NCBI GenBank assembly: GCA_964023275.1
Contig: OZ029913.1
Span: 42,098,757 to 42,162,756 of the forward strand
Length of the DNA: 64,000 nt
Origin: Norana najaformis
Lineage: Eukaryota; Annelida; Clitellata; Crassiclitellata; Hormogastridae
Direction of reading: 5' to 3'
Every line of letters starts with the position of its first letter. The first letter of the stretch is position 1. The position numbers were made by a program, and so were the translations under genes. This document shows positions 1 to 13,328 of this stretch, one piece after another. The notes beneath the pieces are model-generated. The model saw only the letters and a program-made list of their open reading frames with translations, had not been told where the DNA came from and did no database searches.

Positions 1-783
1 CAGTTACATAACAGGTGAGAGACATACTAGAATCAAAAACAATGCCCAAGTTACGAGCAGCATCAGCCAACTTAACAAGCGAATCACCCAGTTTTCAAGA
101 TTTAAGCCATTCAAACTACATTAGCTATGCAGTGGCCAGTAGTAGAAATTCAGTTTACGATGGATTAAGAAGTTTATTAGCCGCCATCCAAGACTGCACC
201 TCCTAGAAGGCAGTGGACAATAGCTGCACATATGATTGGCAAGACAAACTGTCACACAAAATGTAAATCTGAGTATCATCTGCATAGAAATGATATCCTA
301 GTGAATGACTGTTGAGTAATGTACCTAGTGGCGTGGTGTACAGTATAATGTGAAAAAGAGGCCCATGCACAGAACCCTGCAGGAAGCCACATGTAACCAA
401 AGCACTAGACAAATAATCACAACTTAAATATATTGATTGAGTGTGTAGAGAGAGATATGTAGCCAACCAATTTAGGACAGGATCAGAAACCCCCCCCAAA
501 AAGTACTGGAGATGGTGCAAAAAAAGAAAATGGTTCATGGTATCAAAAGTAGCAGACATGTCATGTCAAGAAGAGCAAGCAATACAATCCTACCTTTATC
601 CACAGAGCACATGATTATGAACAGCAAGAAGGGCAGATTCTGCTGAGTGAAACTATGTTATGGTGACTAAAAGGGGATTTTAGTGAATTGGAAAATAGGT
701 GAATTTCTATACGATTCATAACTACCCCTTCAAGAATTTTAGCTACAAAATTCTAAGATGAGATTGAAGAAAGACAGGTTGCC
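1..783 (-). mobile_element. CR1/L2-like LINE reverse transcriptase remnant, copy a (runs off left edge)
   Basis: Read on the minus strand, this stretch gives a decayed non-LTR reverse transcriptase. From 559 down to 203 the blocks run in family order: a fingers/palm start like 'FDTMNHFLFLHHLQ', a 'CGFLQGSVHGPLF' block matching the usual CGVPQGSVLGPLLF, and the catalytic YADDTQIY block near 270-300. Below 200 the thumb follows with matches such as 'SWMAANKLLNPS' and 'DAARNLGIVFDSS', interrupted by stops and frameshifts. It is a pseudogene. CR1/L2-type assignment is by motif style only. The element continues past position 1. Confidence 0.8.
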
Positions 784-1605
784 AGGTCTCCTCAAAGGCA
801 GTGGACAACAGCTGCACAGATGAGTGACAAGACAAACAGTCAAACGAAATGTACATTTGAGAATCGTCATCACAGAAATGATATTCGAGTGAATGACTGT
901 CAAGCAATGTACTTAGTGCTGTAAACATAAGAGGACTAAACACACATTCCTGTAGAATGCTATAAGTCAGCAAAGCACTAGACGAATAATTACCATTTAA
1001 ATATACTGAATGCACAGATTTAGATAAGTAGCAAACCAATACAGTGCAGGCTGGAACCCCAAACCAGTGCTGGAGAATAAGCAAAAGCAGAGAATGGTCC
1101 ACAGTATTAAAAGCACCATACAAATCAAGAAGAACAAATGCTGTCACAATATCCTTGTCCATAGAACACAATATCATTATGAACAGCAAGAAGTGCAGAT
1201 TCTCTTGAATGAAACCCATGGTATACAGACTGCAAGGGGGATATTAACGAGTTGGTAGATAGGTGAGTTTGCATACAATTCATAACTACCCATTCAAGAA
1301 TTTTAGACACAACATTCAAAGTCAAGAGGTTTCTTTAGTAGAGGATGAAGAATGGCATAAGCAAAAACCAAAGGGAAGGGTCATTCGTGCAATAAGACAT
1401 TAATAATTGATGTAATGGTTGGGCCCAGGACATCAAAGCACTCTTTCAGAACAGATGGTGTCAAGCAGACAGCTTTTGTTGGATGAGGAAAAGACAAGTT
1501 TGCAAATCTCAGCAGGAATTGTTGGCTCAGAGTAGTCCAAGACAAAAGGCAAAGAATTATAAATAAATAATGTATCAGATGCTGTGAAACCAACAAATTT
1601 TAACC
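784..1605 (-). mobile_element. CR1/L2-like LINE reverse transcriptase remnant, copy b (tandem with copy a)
   Basis: Minus-strand reading from 1596 to 784 gives the same reverse transcriptase as copy a, starting further upstream: a 'LKECFDVLGPTITSIIN' block, a 'SKILEWVVMNCMQTHLSTN' block, 'FVLLDLYGAFNTVDHSLLL' and a mutated catalytic block ('CDDDSQMY' for YADDTQIY). Plus-strand phrases recur about 587 bases apart, for example around 208 and 795, so copies a and b are an imperfect tandem duplication or two joined elements. Frameshifts and stops show it is dead. Confidence 0.8.
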
Positions 1606-1920
1606 TTATACTAGAAATTTATCGGCAAAGGAGGACAAGAATTTACTGGCAAGCTTGGGTAGCCAACTACACTGCAGTTCTGAAAGGAATTTGCCTGTCA
1701 AGGAGCTCAGTTAAAGTAGACTGGAACTGCAGAGCCAGCTCACTGGCTGTTTGCGCTGGAGATAACCACAACAGAGATGCCAGGATATCATGCTTTAGCT
1801 TATTTAAATCAATATTATACCACAAGCAAAAAGTAGGTTAGAATAGATTAGATTATAATAACACAACTTAGATTAGAACAGAACATGATAGAACAGATTG
1901 GAATCAGACCACTGTTATTA
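1606..1920. repeat. Spacer with degenerate TTAGATTAGA words and an ATT run
   Basis: No gene is visible. About 1830-1900 is an imperfect array of words like TTAGATTAGAATAGA, and 1918-1940 is a (TTA/ATT) run that marks the 3' tail of the LINE to its right. The same word family returns at 2620-2770, 3105-3175 and 32270-32330. Confidence 0.5.
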
Positions 1921-2556
1921 TCATCATTATTATTATTATTACAAAAATTTAGAGCATGCCAAAGATGCACAAGTGTAAATCTGAGAAGCGGTTAGTCGGC
2001 CACTAGGTTATAAGGCAGTTAGATATCCAGACCTTTGAAAGCCACTGAGAAATATTGAGTTCTGATGCATTTCTTGAAGGAAGGAAAAGCGTAGAACTTC
2101 AAAGATAGTAGTCAGTCAAAGTAGTCAGTTCCATTCTTTGGAGCTGAGTATGGACTGCATGAGAGCCCATGACAGTTTTGCATCATGTCTCAGTAAAATA
2201 CTCATACCCAAAGATCACAGGCTGCAAGCAGGGATATGAGGACCAACTAGTGGTTGAAGTATGCAGCAGTACTCATGCTAAGGATTTTGTAGTTAATACA
2301 GGCCAATTTAAGTCTTATCCTGAATTCTGCTGAAAGCCAATGCAGCTGACTAAGTAGGTAGGACTAAGGAGTTTGTTCCAGGAGGCACACGATGCATCCA
2401 GAGAGCCATGGAATTTTGGCTGCACTGAAGCCTGTTGGGTTCAAGATCTGAAATACCTATAAAAACCAAGTCGGCATAACCAAGGTGAGAGCAGACAAGA
2501 GTGTAGGTTACAGTTGGAGACATGTCTTTGGTTAGGGCTAACCTGATATATAACAC
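1921..2556 (-). mobile_element. LINE C-terminal and 3' UTR fragment (CR1/L2-like)
   Basis: Minus-strand translation of 2556-2350 contains 'LVCSHLGYADLVFIGISD' followed by 'NRLQCSQNSMALWM'. This matches the post-RT region of CR1/L2 elements (usual form SRLDY...LQ.VQNSAARL). The following 400 bases are non-coding or decayed. They end at a TAATAATAATAA run near 1920-1940, as expected for an L2-type 3' end on this strand. Confidence 0.65.
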
Positions 2557-2747
2557 AATGTCCTGATGTGACAGAAATAAAATTTACTAAGGTTTGTTAT
2601 GTAGGGCTGAAAAGTGAGGTTTTTTGGGATAGATGAGATTAGAATAGATTCAAATAGATTAGAGTACATTGGATTTGAACAGATTAGCTTAGACCAGATC
2701 AGATGTTAAGATCAGATTATAATAGATTATGATAGATCAGATCATAA

Positions 2748-2888
2748 CAGTTCTAATAGATTAGAACACATCACAAGAGGCAGCCATGAGTATGCAGGGT
2801 TAGCGACTTCAGCTTGAACAGTTGTAATAGATTAGAACACATCACAAGAGGCAGCCATGAGTATGCAGGGTTAGCGACTTCAGTTTTC
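2748..2888. repeat. 71-base tandem duplication (two copies)
   Basis: The segment beginning CAGTT(C/G)TAATAGATTAG at 2748 recurs from 2819 with one or two changes. Each copy includes GAGGCAGCCATGAGTATGCA. The second copy continues into the SINE-like sequence to the right, so the duplication copied one end of that repeat. Confidence 0.85.
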
Positions 2889-3110
2889 TTAGCCGTGGCA
2901 TATGAGAGTGGATGGGCTGCCCTCTCTCCATCACCACCTGATCTTCCCACTGACAGTGTACAGTCAATGAACTCATTATAGCTGAGCTTGCTAGGGAGCA
3001 CAAGTACAGCTGAATCTCGAAAACAAACTTCTGTCCTGACAGGAATTTGAATGCCAGACCTTACGACTGACAGTTCAGCACACTAACTACTAGAATATCG
3101 TGCACCTCAG
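2830..3110 (-). mobile_element. tRNA-derived SINE, decayed
   Basis: The minus strand from about 3110 shows a tRNA-like head: a box A-like TAGTTAGTGTG followed about 35 bases later by a box B-like ATTCAAATTCC. It then has a unique body and ends at the GAGGCAGCCATGAGTATGCA segment near 2840. A part of the same body recurs at 37345-37420. No cloverleaf is preserved, so this is not a tRNA gene. Confidence 0.55.
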
Positions 3111-3188
3111 ACTAGAATTAGATTAGAATACAATAGATTATAATATATTTGATCAGAGTGAACAGATTAGACTGAGAAGTTGACTCAC

Positions 3189-6885
<3,697 letters not shown>

Positions 6886-6905
6886 GTTTGAGGTGGGTCA
6901 TAAAA

Positions 6906-6913
6906 TGACGTCA
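6906..6913. promoter_or_regulatory. Palindromic CRE site upstream of PPP1CB
   Basis: A perfect TGACGTCA palindrome lies 21-28 bases upstream of the PPP1CB start codon. This is the consensus for CREB/ATF dimers. Its closeness to the ATG suggests a core-promoter or 5' UTR position, but no transcription start can be seen directly. Confidence 0.6.
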
Positions 6914-7283
6914 CTAAGACGGCCTTGCTAAAATTAGATTCAAATCTTTATGATGCGCTAACCTTAAAACAATGAGGTAAAACCACCAGCATCTGAGACG
7001 TGGTTGAGTCGCCACTTCCGCGTCTAAAATTCTTAGGCCATAAAAGAAAACAACTTGCGTGGCTAATGGCACGTTAGCTGCAATCTTGGCTAAAACGCAA
7101 GATTCACCCGTTGAGAGCTTGCCATTTTTTATTTGCTCATTAATTAACTTATTTATTTATTTACGTATTAATTTTTTAAACCCATAACATGAAATCCAGA
7201 AGCAGAGAAGAAACCTATGCTATGCAAGGAGGGTGCAGTATTGGAATGACTAATCTTCGCAGATGTCTGGTTCCTCGAACGTA

Positions 7284-7470
7284 ACAGCTGATCTGTGTGG
7301 CTACACTGGTCAGCGCGTACGTCAAGGCGCTTCTGTGCTTGAGGATGCCAGTTCGCATCCTGGCCGTGGCTTATTTTAGAGATTTGAAGGATCTCACCCG
7401 ATTAATTCATTGAAATATGAGCAGGGTCGAGGTCGCTATAAAAAGCATGTACATTTACATTTTACACTTA
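7284..7470 (+). mobile_element. tRNA-derived SINE, copy 1 of a tandem pair
   Basis: The head has a box B-like CCAGTTCGCATCCTGG after 'GAGGATG', and the body includes 'CACCCGATTAATTCATTGA' and 'GGTCGAGGTCGCTATA'. The same order recurs in the next entry. The first copy lacks about 60-70 bases present in the second. Confidence 0.6.
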
Positions 7471-7474
7471 CACT

Positions 7475-7735
7475 GGCTAAAGTATAGGCCTACGTCAATG
7501 CGCCTCTGTGCGTGAGGATGCCGGTTCGCATACCAATCGTGGCTACATTTTCTAGGTTTGAATCTCGGACTAGCACGGTCCGTACGCTGGATCTTAAATG
7601 ACATGACACCAACTCAAACGGGCAGCGATGGTGAAGGATATCACCCGATAAATTCATTGACAAATGAGAAGGATCGAGGCCATACGGTCGCTATAGAGAC
7701 ATGTAGGCTTACATTTACCCAGAAAACGCGATCGC
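7475..7735 (+). mobile_element. tRNA-derived SINE, copy 2 of a tandem pair
   Basis: It repeats the copy 1 blocks: 'GTGAGGATGCCGGTTCGCAT' (box B-like), 'CACCCGATAAATTCATTGA' and 'GATCGAGGCC...GGTCGCTATAGA'. An extra internal block near 7555-7620 makes it longer. The two heads lie about 190 bases apart in the same orientation. Confidence 0.6.
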
Positions 7736-7755
7736 ATTAAACCATTGGATTATTG

Positions 7756-8790
7756 TAGCAAGTGGAGCTGGGTCGGTATCGATTTTTAAGCAGTATCTTC
7801 GTTGTTTCTCGGTATTTTTTCAAAGTCGGTTCGGTTTCAGTTTCTTTTCTAAATATCATGAGGCACCTTCAGCAAAGATCTTAGAGTCTTAGACTAGGAT
7901 ATGACACTTCCTATCTCCGCTGTGTATTCGGCCTGGTGGTGGTCAAATGTACGCAAACCGTGGCGCCACGTAGTGATTGGGATGATAGCTTCTTAGCAAA
8001 GATAGACGCGGCATTTCACTACTATAATTAATTTATTTCTTTCATTTGTCTGCCTTCTGTTGGTTTGGTCATGGATACAGACTTCTGAGGCTTTATTGTT
8101 GACATTGTTTCTTTACTGAAGATAAATGTGAAACCAAAGACCTTTGTGTAATACTGCTCAGCTCCATACACGTAGTTCAGTGTTAATGTTCTTAATTATG
8201 TATATTTGAATTATGGAAACTGTGAGTGAATTTTATTTGCAAAAAAAATAATTCACTTTACTCGTTTATCCAAATTTCAGGCCGAGAACGCTTACCAATA
8301 GGCTACATTATTTGTCTTACAGTATATAGTAGGGAAATGCCGCGTCTATCTTTGCTAAGAAGCTATCATCCCAATCACTACGTGGCGCCACGGTTTGCGT
8401 ACATTTGACCACCACCAGGCCGAATACACAGCGGAGATAGGAAGTGTCATATCTTAGTCTAAGACTCTAAGATCTTTGTGCATAGGTGAACTTGGCAAAA
8501 CTGATATGAAAGTAAACGGAAAAAATCACAAATAATTAGATTTGGTTCAAAATATAATAGGCTTAGTGCATGTAGGGGTTAGGGATTAGTGATTAGCAAT
8601 ATTTCTGAGGGAAAATATTATTTGTATATTTGTATTCTGTGCATACCGACTTTTCGGTTATTTCAGTTTTTTATCGCCCGTTTCGATATGTTTCTGTTTT
8701 CTGAGTGCGCGAATACCGTCTTTCGGTTTTTCTGAGTATCGCGATATCGGTTCGGTGTCGGTTAAACCGACTCCACACTAGTGGCATGAT
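7756..8790. mobile_element. Possible hAT-like element with CGGT-rich ends
   Basis: Both ends are rich in GTCGGTATCG/TTCGGTTT words. The left end reads GTGGAGCTGGGTCGGTAT and the right end, inverted, reads GTGTGGAGTCGGTTT, which resembles degenerate hAT terminal repeats. No 8-base target duplication was found, and the middle is occupied by the inverted repeat below. Confidence 0.35.
7873..8478. repeat. Long inverted repeat: two 154-base arms, about 298-base spacer
   Basis: The left arm 7873-8026 and right arm 8325-8478 are reverse complements with, by eye, only two mismatches and no gaps. Each arm contains the palindrome CGTGGCGCCACG. The spacer is AT-rich and has no recognisable gene. It could be a foldback or long-TIR DNA element, or an inverted duplication. 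No clear target-site duplication flanks it. Confidence 0.9.
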
Positions 8791-8819
8791 GTTGGAATCT
8801 AATCAAATTTAATCTTAAC

Positions 8820-9310
8820 ATTTCTATAGCGCCGTTATCGTAATGCCCAAGACATCAGCCGATAGTCGCTTCGAGTCAAAAGCACAATCAAAGTCATAAT
8901 CCGTTGTAGAAGCCGAGTGAAAGATTGGCAAGTAGTGCAATTTCAGTGGAACGGTATTTGCGATAGGCGGATTGGAAAGGACGATACAGACTGTGGGACG
9001 AGAGGTGACAACTTAGGCGATTAGCAACTACTTTTTCCAGAATTTTTGAACAGAGACTGAGAGTAGAGATGGGGCAATAGTTTGATAGATCATCAAGAGA
9101 AAGAGATGTCTTTCCAAGAAAAGGTTAAACCATTGCATGAGCAACACTGCGGTGGAAGCAGCCTTCAGCAAGAGAGAAGTTGACAACTGATGTGATGATT
9201 GGACCCAGGATTTTGAAGCGTTCTTTTAGAAGGGCGGTAGGTATAACGCCCAAGGCATATCGTTTATCAAGAGATGAAAAACGAGATAATGAATTTCAGT
9301 TAGAATAGAC
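8820..9310 (-). mobile_element. CR1/L2-like LINE fragment with internal deletion
   Basis: Minus-strand translation from about 9300 gives an almost unbroken reverse transcriptase N-terminal region: 'LKERFKILGPIITSVVNFSL', one stop, then 'LSNYCPISTLSLCSKILEK' and 'PFQSAYRKYRSTEIALL'. At about 8930 it jumps to a 3' tail ending near 8820 with 'GGCGCTATAGAAAT' (minus). Nearly all of the RT core is missing, so it is a dead, internally deleted copy. Confidence 0.8.
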
Positions 9311-9360
9311 TGAGACCTGGTGGCAAATGTTTAGGATATGATAGGCTATCGAAGTACGGA

Positions 9361-10538
9361 ATGTTGGAAAGAGTAAGTCTTAGGGTCGAGATCTTGTCAG
9401 AAAAAATTGTAGGAACCTGTCGGCAATAGAAGAACCCAATGAAGAGCTATGTAGGCCTAATATGTGGCATTTGTCATGGTGTAGGATCTTGTTCACCGCC
9501 TTCCATAATAACCTTGGCGAAGAGGAGCTCTCAGGATAAGACGAGACAAGTAGATGCATATGGCTGCTTATACAAATTTACGGACAGTGAGGGCTTGATT
9601 TGATGACGCGACTCGATTCAACCTGTATAAAACGGGTAGCAAATATAGTGTAGGACAGTGTTTAGACAGTGTTCGATGTGATTTTTTAGAGACAGAGAGT
9701 GACAGACAGACAGACAGACAGAGCGAGAGATAGAGAGAAAGAGTTTGTCGTGTGTTCAGTAATTTTTCAACATACAAATGTCATTACGTTATTGCTGATG
9801 TTAGCAAGTTATAAACTCTTGCGTGTAGAAGTTTTAATGTTGGCGATCGAAGTAGGCCTACTCCAGTTAGCATAAACAGCAAATTTGATGTAACTGTTAT
9901 AGGTAATTATACTTTTAGCAGTTAGCGAAGGCCGTTAGTATACGCAGAAGAAGATCTGTTGTAGCTGGTTATTTATATAGCGCGTATTTGGAATTCCACT
10001 AAGACGCTACATAAATGTTAAAGCTGTTAAGCCGACCTTTGTTGTTAACTGTTGGCAACAGCTAGTAGCATATATATTTTTGGTTGAGGGCGGGGAGATG
10101 TGAGTGTGTGTGGCTCGGAAGTTCATTCATTGATATGTCTGCAGGTGAACGAGGGGTGTAGGCTTGAGTGCAACATGTGTATAATTATGTCTCTTTGTTA
10201 GTCGGTAGTAGTTCGTCATTCCTACTGGTGGCTGTTGGTAGGGAATAGAATATGTTTCTTTGAGAAGAATGAATTTAATACAACGAGAAATGCAATACAG
10301 CGTTATGTTTCATGTAGTGGTATGCTACGTTACCTCATGTGAAACATTGTAGGTAACATTTTAGGACAATGATGTAAGTCTAGGGGATTATGGGCTAACA
10401 GCAGTTATAGCTAACTGTTGCTGTCAACATATGCAGGGCTCAGAAATTAATATGTTCATGGATATCGCTTTCTGACTATCGCCGACGCAATGTAATCATA
10501 AATTTGTATAGCGCCAATGTAACCATCCATCTAGCAGG
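9361..10538. other. Gene-free spacer
   Basis: No coding region or complete repeat is seen. It contains a short GACAGACAGACA/GAGA run at 9695-9745 and two short 'TATAGCGC' LINE-tail-like scraps near 9972 and 10508. Confidence 0.5.
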
Positions 10539-10564
10539 ATGGCATCTACTGGCGACAGAGACAC

Positions 10565-11389
10565 TATTTCTTTCCGATTCCAACCATCATTAGCATCTGA
10601 TCGACGGTTGAGGTCTTTGCCGGAGCGACACGACGAAGCAGGCAGTCCTTCTTGTACCTGGTCTCGCAGTTTCTTTTACGCAGGTGCGAGATGTCGTCCT
10701 TGGCGGACGGGTCACTGGATACCATCACTTGATGTCGCCATCCAGCCGCAAGCAGATCATCGTCTGATCGCGGTGCTTCTCGATATGGAATCTGGAGTGC
10801 CCAGAAGGAAGGCAGTTGATCCACGACGACCTGTCTTACTGCAGCCTTGTCGTTCTCGGCATTGCCTAGTCCTTGCCCAGAGAAAGCAGAGGAGGCGGAG
10901 GAGGAAGAAGAGGAAGAGGAGGATGGTTGGATTGGATGCCTCGGTAGATGTCGACGTACCTGGACCTGGTTGATCCTTAAAGAATGGCCTTTTTCAAGAG
11001 CCCGATCGTTCTTTAACGGAAGTCGATAGCCAGAGGAGGAGGAGGAAGGAAAGGACGCCGCAAAGGAAGAAGAGGAAGAGGAAGAAGTTGCTGACCCACG
11101 ACACCGGAAGTTTCTCTGAGTGTTTCCATTCGGCGCTTTCGAAACCCCTTCATAATACGGCTGCAGGGCATTCCTAGCATCACCTGGAAACCGTCCGATC
11201 GTCCTTGACTTTGGTCCTCCAGGAAAAGGAAACATGTGATCGATGCTCGGTTCAAAGTTGGACGATCGAAGGTCAGGATTCGCCGGCAGCGGTTCCGCTT
11301 CGATGCACTCTACTGACAAGTCTCGCATCACCAAATCTAGATCTGCGTCGTTATGCAAGACTTCATCTCCGAGTCCAAGTAAGAGCTCT
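10565..11389 (-). CDS. Unrecognised long open frame with poly-serine tracts (doubtful)
   Basis: The minus strand is open from an in-frame stop near 11412 down to 10565, over 270 codons, the longest open frame in the window. A possible acceptor CTTTCAG| ends at 11389, which would make it an internal or last exon starting near 'ELLLGLGDEVLHND'. It has two serine runs (from GGA/TCC repeats at about 10890-10920 and 11030-11090) and no recognised domain. The strand is GC-richer than its surroundings. The simple repeats help keep frames open, so chance is a real alternative. The opposite strand is also open for 144 codons at 10539-10973. Confidence 0.25.
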
Positions 11390-11639
11390 GAAAGCCAAGG
11401 ATAACTGTATTACTTCTAAAGGTATGAATACACACACACACACATATATATTTATGTATAGGTATATAAATATCAGATGAACTATCTCTGTTCCAGGCTC
11501 ACTCTTCATACTACCAATTTTCACTTGATCAAGGGACACTTTGAATTTTAGTGTGGCTGGCACTAGGAGAGTGTTGGGCTCGGTGGTCGGTCCACTAAGA
11601 CAGAAGGACTCATGGTGATTAAGCAGTTCAAAAAGGTGA

Positions 11640-12700
11640 GCCTCAAGAACGAAATTACACTCAAAGGCAGCACTTGTACAACAGCCACACAAATGAGTGA
11701 CAATACCAAATGTCACACAAAATGTAAATTTGAGTATCATCTGTATAGAAATGACATCCTAGACTCCTAGTGAATCGTAATTGTAATCTCGAGATTTCTA
11801 CAGCGCTCAACGAAAGCTAAGTCGCGGGAACCAGCTTATTCACAGGCGCTCAGTCAAAACAAAATCGATAGGCAAAAGGGTCAAGATCCAGGAGTCAGGC
11901 ACTCAGGCAGTCGGACGGCTACGGTGGATGCTGTTTGAAATTGAAGCGAGAAGAGAGATAAGAGGAAGAGGAAGAATCAGGATAAGATTTCTGGAAAAGA
12001 AGTGTTTCAGTCTTGAGTGAAAGACTGTCGACTAATGGTACGCAGTGTTGTGGTGCATAATGTAAACAAAAGAGGGTCGAACGCAGAACCGCTCGAATAC
12101 CACATGTCAACAAAGCACTAGAGGGATAATTATCCTTTTAATATACTGACTGCGTGGACTGGTCTAAGTAGCAAACCAACGCAGGGCGGGACCAGGAACC
12201 CAAAGCAGTGCTGGAGACGATGGAAAAGAAGAGAAGGGCCAGCGTATCAAAATCAGCAGACAACTCAAGAGAAACAAATGCTGTCAGCTTACCCTTATCC
12301 GTGGAGCGCATGATGTCATTATGAACAACAAGTCGAATGAAACTTGTGGTACGCAGACTAAAATGGGGATATAAGTTAGTTAGAAGGTAGGTGAGTTTGG
12401 ATGCGATTCGTAACTACTCAATCAAGAATTTTAGATACAAAATTAAAAACTGAGATGGGTCTGTAATTAAAGCAGTCGCCAAGGTCGAGAGAAGATTTCT
12501 TTAACAGGTGATCTATGGCGTGAATAAAAGCAGATGGGAAGGAACCCTTATGCAATGGGAAATTGATTATTGACTTAATGGCTGGACCTATGACATCAAA
12601 GCTTTCCTTTAGAAAACGTGTAGGAATGGTGTTAAGTAGAGAAGTTTTGTTAGGTGGGATTTGTTGGCTGAAAGATAGGAGGTGAAAAACTAGGATGAAA
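11640..12700 (-). mobile_element. CR1/L2-like LINE remnant (same family as 1-1605), interrupted by a nested LINE
   Basis: From 12660 downward the minus strand gives decayed family blocks: 'LKESFDVIGPAIKSIINFPL', 'ALDLGDCFNYRPISVF'-type sequence, 'TCGIRAVLRSTLFCLHYAP', and, beyond an insertion at 11774-12020, 'FYTDDTQIYILCD' near 11740-11700. Wording matches copies a and b at the left edge. Many stops and indels show it is dead. Confidence 0.75.
11774..12020 (-). mobile_element. 5'-truncated LINE-A 3' end nested in an older LINE
   Basis: The minus strand begins with a truncated C-terminus ('SLKTETLLFQKSYPDSSSS'), runs through the LINE-A tail (block with AAAATCGATAGGC in plus orientation, then GCGGGAACCAGCTTATT) and ends with CTCGAGATTACAATTACG at 11774. 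The flanking AGTGAA on both sides (about 11770 and 12019) looks like a short target-site duplication. That is what target-primed reverse transcription of a 5'-truncated copy leaves. Confidence 0.7.
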
Positions 12701-12964
12701 AAATTATCACATAAGTAAAATCATAGCGAAGAGATTAAGCTGAGCCCAACTTATGGGTCCTTTCCTTAGTTCTCATGTTTGCATTATAACAAGCTTTACT
12801 TCTTCAATCATAATAAAAATTTTATGTGTCCGCATTATTCAGATTCAGTACAAGCCCATACAAGCACAACACAATTTGTGATGAATAACTCCACTTGCGT
12901 CCAAATTCGATTTTCTCTGAATCCATGCCAGTCCGGATATCTTTTACTCCAAGCGGGAGTTATG

Positions 12965-12993
12965 CATATCTATCTACCTATCTACCTATCTAC

Positions 12994-13033
<40 letters not shown>

Positions 13034-13035
13034 AT
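12965..13035. repeat. (CTAT/CTAC)n microsatellite
   Basis: This is a tetranucleotide run of CTAT with interspersed CTAC, ending in TATATAAT. A GA-rich stretch follows to 13095. Confidence 0.95.
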
Positions 13036-13328
13036 AATATGAAGAAAGAAAAGGATAGGGAGGGAGAAAGGAGGAGGGAAGGAGGGAGGCAGCACTGGCG
13101 GCTCTACAGAGCAATTGAGAAGGGCTTGCCCCTAACTGAACCTTGGTCCACAGGTGCCCCAAAATTATGGGCCGCTTCTTTACATTTTAATTTGCTATGG
13201 CAATTTGTCATGAACTGAAGATTGTCGTAGTTGACCCTTTGAAAGCTTCTGAATGGTATCTTCAGGTCCCATATATCTGTAAACCTAGCACTTTCAGTGT
13301 GGGAGAGACAGGGATAGAGAGAAGAGAG

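Noticed and set aside
1..3188. Search for PPP1CB exons 5 onward
   Set aside because: No minus-strand frame here gives the expected GLSPDLQ, WSDPDKD or APNYCGEFDN blocks. The sequence is LINE and SINE debris, so the remaining exons are outside the window.
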